Of a stretch of DNA of 6,424 nt, positions 5,104 to 6,424 are shown piece by piece. The notes beneath the pieces were generated by a model, which made no database searches, had not been told where the DNA came from, and saw only the letters and a list, made by a program, of their open reading frames with translations. The translations under genes and the position numbers were made by a program. This DNA comes from JAULUH01 sp032111745 (GTDB lineage: Bacteria > Chloroflexota > Anaerolineae > JAAEKA01), in the NCBI GenBank assembly GCA_032111745.1, contig JAULUH010000409.1:1-6424 (forward strand), in the 5' to 3' direction. Numbering within the stretch: position 1 is the first letter of the stretch; each line of letters opens with the position of its first letter.

Positions 5104-6254
5104 ACACTGGCAAGCTAACCCTCATGACCATCATCCTCATCCTCGCCGGGCTGGTGCTGGTGGCCTGCGGCCAGCCGGCGGCGCCCACGGTGGATGTGGA
5201 TGCGGCAGTGCAGACAGCCCTGGCCGCCACCCGGGTGATCGAGACCCAGGTCGCCCAGGCCGTGGCAGAGACACTGGCCGCGGCTGCACCGGCAGAGACT
5301 CCGACGCCATCTCCCCAGCCTACGGATACGCCGACGACTGCGCCAGTGACCGCGACCGCCGCTGCCGTTGCCGAGCCAACTGCGACGGCCACGCCCGTGC
5401 CCACCAACACGCCGCCCCCAGCCGCTACCCCCACCCCCACGCCCGTGCGCATCGCCATCGTCCCCGTCGACGGCGACGACGGCAATGACTATGTCCGGGG
5501 CAGTACGGAGATCAACAACGGCCGGGCCGTCATCCTGCCGGACCGCGATCCCGCCCAAGTGGGCAGCCCGCCCACCTTCCGAGACGATCTCACCCTGCGG
5601 GTGGAGGTGTTTGACACCCGCGCCGGGCTGGTCGACGGCGCCGGCATCGAGAGCGTCACCTTCCGCATCGTCTACGAGGACACCGGAGAGGTCAAGTGGG
5701 AGAAGGTTGAGGCAGGCCCGGCCTACTGTTTGTTCGGCGGCAACGAGCCTGCCTGCCCGAGCCTCGACCTGAGCCGAAGCAATCGCTGGCCCGATCCCTT
5801 TGGGCAGCCCATCGTCAACGGCTTCTACCTGGCCGAGATCGACATCGTGCCGGTGCAGGGCGACGCCACCCAGTGGCGGTGGCGCTTCGCAGTCGATTCG
5901 CCCTACCTGGCCGATGCCGGACCCGCCGCACCGCCCAATACGGCGCAGATCACCGGTATCAGCGTCCAGGATGGCCGCTATATCGTTGACTTCGAGGCCT
6001 ACGGGTTTGAGCCCGTCATGCCCGGCCAGCACGTCCATTTCTTCTTCAACACCGTGCCGCTGGAACAGGCCGGGACGCCCGGTAGCGGGCCGTGGAAGCT
6101 GTACCCGGCCGCGCCCGGCCAGCCCGGGACCAGCCCATATACCGGCCTGGCCTTATCCGACCGGCCCGAGGCCGCCACGGAGTTGTGCATCCTGGTGGCC
6201 AACGCCGATCACAGCGTCATCCCCGGCACGGGGAACTGCGCGTTGCTGCCTTAG
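5100..6254 (+). CDS. Lipoprotein with Thr/Pro-rich stalk and C-terminal HVHFFF domain
   Basis: A 384-residue exported lipoprotein. Residues 1-22 are a signal peptide (K5, then a hydrophobic core) ending in the lipobox LVAC, with C23 as the lipidated residue. Residues 30-63 form an Ala-rich amphipathic helix (AAVQTALAATRVIETQVAQ), and 64-115 are a Thr/Pro/Ala-rich stalk ending TPTPTP. A first globular region (about 116-268) looks all-beta and Ig-like, with strands such as DLTLRVEVFDTRAG and SVTFRIVYEDTGEV and a Cys pair C210/C219. A second domain (about 282-384) has ITGISVQDGRYIVDFE, GQHVHFFFNTVP (H311, H313), GPWKLYP, LCILVANADHSV and GTGNCALLP, with C363 and C380 possibly bridged. I have an impression that this C-terminal pattern recurs in Chloroflexota lipoproteins, but I know no function for it. 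The ATGA overlap with the CHAT gene implies co-expression and perhaps a shared complex on the outer face of the membrane. No enzyme motif is recognised. Confidence 0.88.
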   Translation: MNTGKLTLMTIILILAGLVLVACGQPAAPTVDVDAAVQTALAATRVIETQVAQAVAETLAAAAPAETPTPSPQPTDTPTTAPVTATAAAVAEPTATATPVPTNTPPPAATPTPTPVRIAIVPVDGDDGNDYVRGSTEINNGRAVILPDRDPAQVGSPPTFRDDLTLRVEVFDTRAGLVDGAGIESVTFRIVYEDTGEVKWEKVEAGPAYCLFGGNEPACPSLDLSRSNRWPDPFGQPIVNGFYLAEIDIVPVQGDATQWRWRFAVDSPYLADAGPAAPPNTAQITGISVQDGRYIVDFEAYGFEPVMPGQHVHFFFNTVPLEQAGTPGSGPWKLYPAAPGQPGTSPYTGLALSDRPEAATELCILVANADHSVIPGTGNCALLP

Positions 6255-6280
6255 GGTGGGGAGGCACGAGCGCCAGACCG

Positions 6281-6300
6281 GAACACGGACGAACACGGAC
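6281..6300. repeat. Tandem decamer GAACACGGAC x2
   Basis: Two exact, adjacent copies of GAACACGGAC lie 27 bases after the lipoprotein stop. This is too short to assign a role. It sits just before the palindromic repeat cluster and may mark the boundary of that repeat-rich intergenic region. Confidence 0.7.
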
Positions 6301-6319
6301 ACCGGAGGGGAACCGCACC

Positions 6320-6424
6320 TGCGCACTGAAGTGCGCACTACGAGCCCTCTCGTTCGTAGTGAGCGCTTTAGCGCTCACGTGCGCACTGAAGTGCGCACTA
6401 CAAACCCCCCCGCGCTCACGTGCG
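6320..6424. repeat. REP-like palindrome cluster with 60-base period, continuing past the window
   Basis: Two identical 22-base copies (6320-6341 and 6380-6401) each contain TGCGCACT-GA-AGTGCGCA, an 8-bp hairpin followed by CTAC. Between them lie a second hairpin, GTGAGCGCT-TT-AGCGCTCAC (6359-6378), and a third pairing, ACTACGA (6337-6343) with TCGTAGT (6354-6360). GCGCTCACGTGCG occurs at 6371-6383 and again at 6412-6424, so another unit is starting when the window ends. It lies after the operon stop and may act as a transcript end or as a dispersed non-autonomous element. There are no CRISPR-type unique spacers. Confidence 0.85.

Noticed and set aside
5115..6038. Minus-strand open frame opposite the lipoprotein gene
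   Set aside because: Its Gly/Arg-rich stretch is the complement of the Thr/Pro stalk codons. The plus strand has a signal peptide, lipobox and coupled ribosome binding site.
6320..6424. CRISPR array
   Set aside because: The repeated units are self-complementary and the sequence between them is itself palindromic. There are no unique spacers of constant length and no cas genes nearby.

Overview
The window looks like a chromosomal segment from a GC-rich, probably environmental bacterium, most likely a Chloroflexota member (Anaerolineae/Caldilineae-like). This is inferred from style and not from any search: a lipoprotein with a long Thr/Pro linker of the TPTPTP type, a CHAT-transmembrane-TPR protein, and short palindromic repeats between genes. 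The run of 10 Ns at 4174-4183 suggests a draft or metagenome assembly.

Left end (1-600). The window opens inside the C-terminal part of a serine site-specific recombinase that is broken by an in-frame TAG. It ends at a 10-bp hairpin just downstream of a tRNA-Asp(GTC) gene on the minus strand. The tRNA has a good sigma-70-type promoter. Back to back with it is a second promoter reading right into ssb. The two extended -10 regions form an inverted repeat.

Middle (600-2600). A compact single-stranded DNA-binding protein gene (ssb, plus strand) ends at a strong hairpin. A 343-base convergent intergenic stretch with a small 25-bp tandem repeat follows. Next is a complete minus-strand low-specificity L-threonine aldolase gene. 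It is transcribed divergently from the next operon, and convincing promoters for both directions lie within about 90 bases.

Right part (2600-6424). A two-gene operon fills most of this region. The first gene encodes a CHAT (caspase-like) protease with its His/Cys dyad intact, followed by one membrane helix, a TolB/CsgG-like segment and a TPR-like helical region. The second overlaps it by ATGA and encodes a lipoprotein with a Thr/Pro-rich stalk and two globular regions, the last carrying an HVHFFF motif. The inferred picture is a membrane-spanning pair: a cytoplasmic protease joined to an extracytoplasmic TPR sensor, coupled to a surface lipoprotein. No target, toxin or nuclease is visible in the window. 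It ends in a cluster of REP-like palindromes with a 60-base period that runs off the edge.

The most interesting items are the CHAT-TM-TPR/lipoprotein operon, the palindromic repeat cluster, and the decayed recombinase beside tRNA-Asp.
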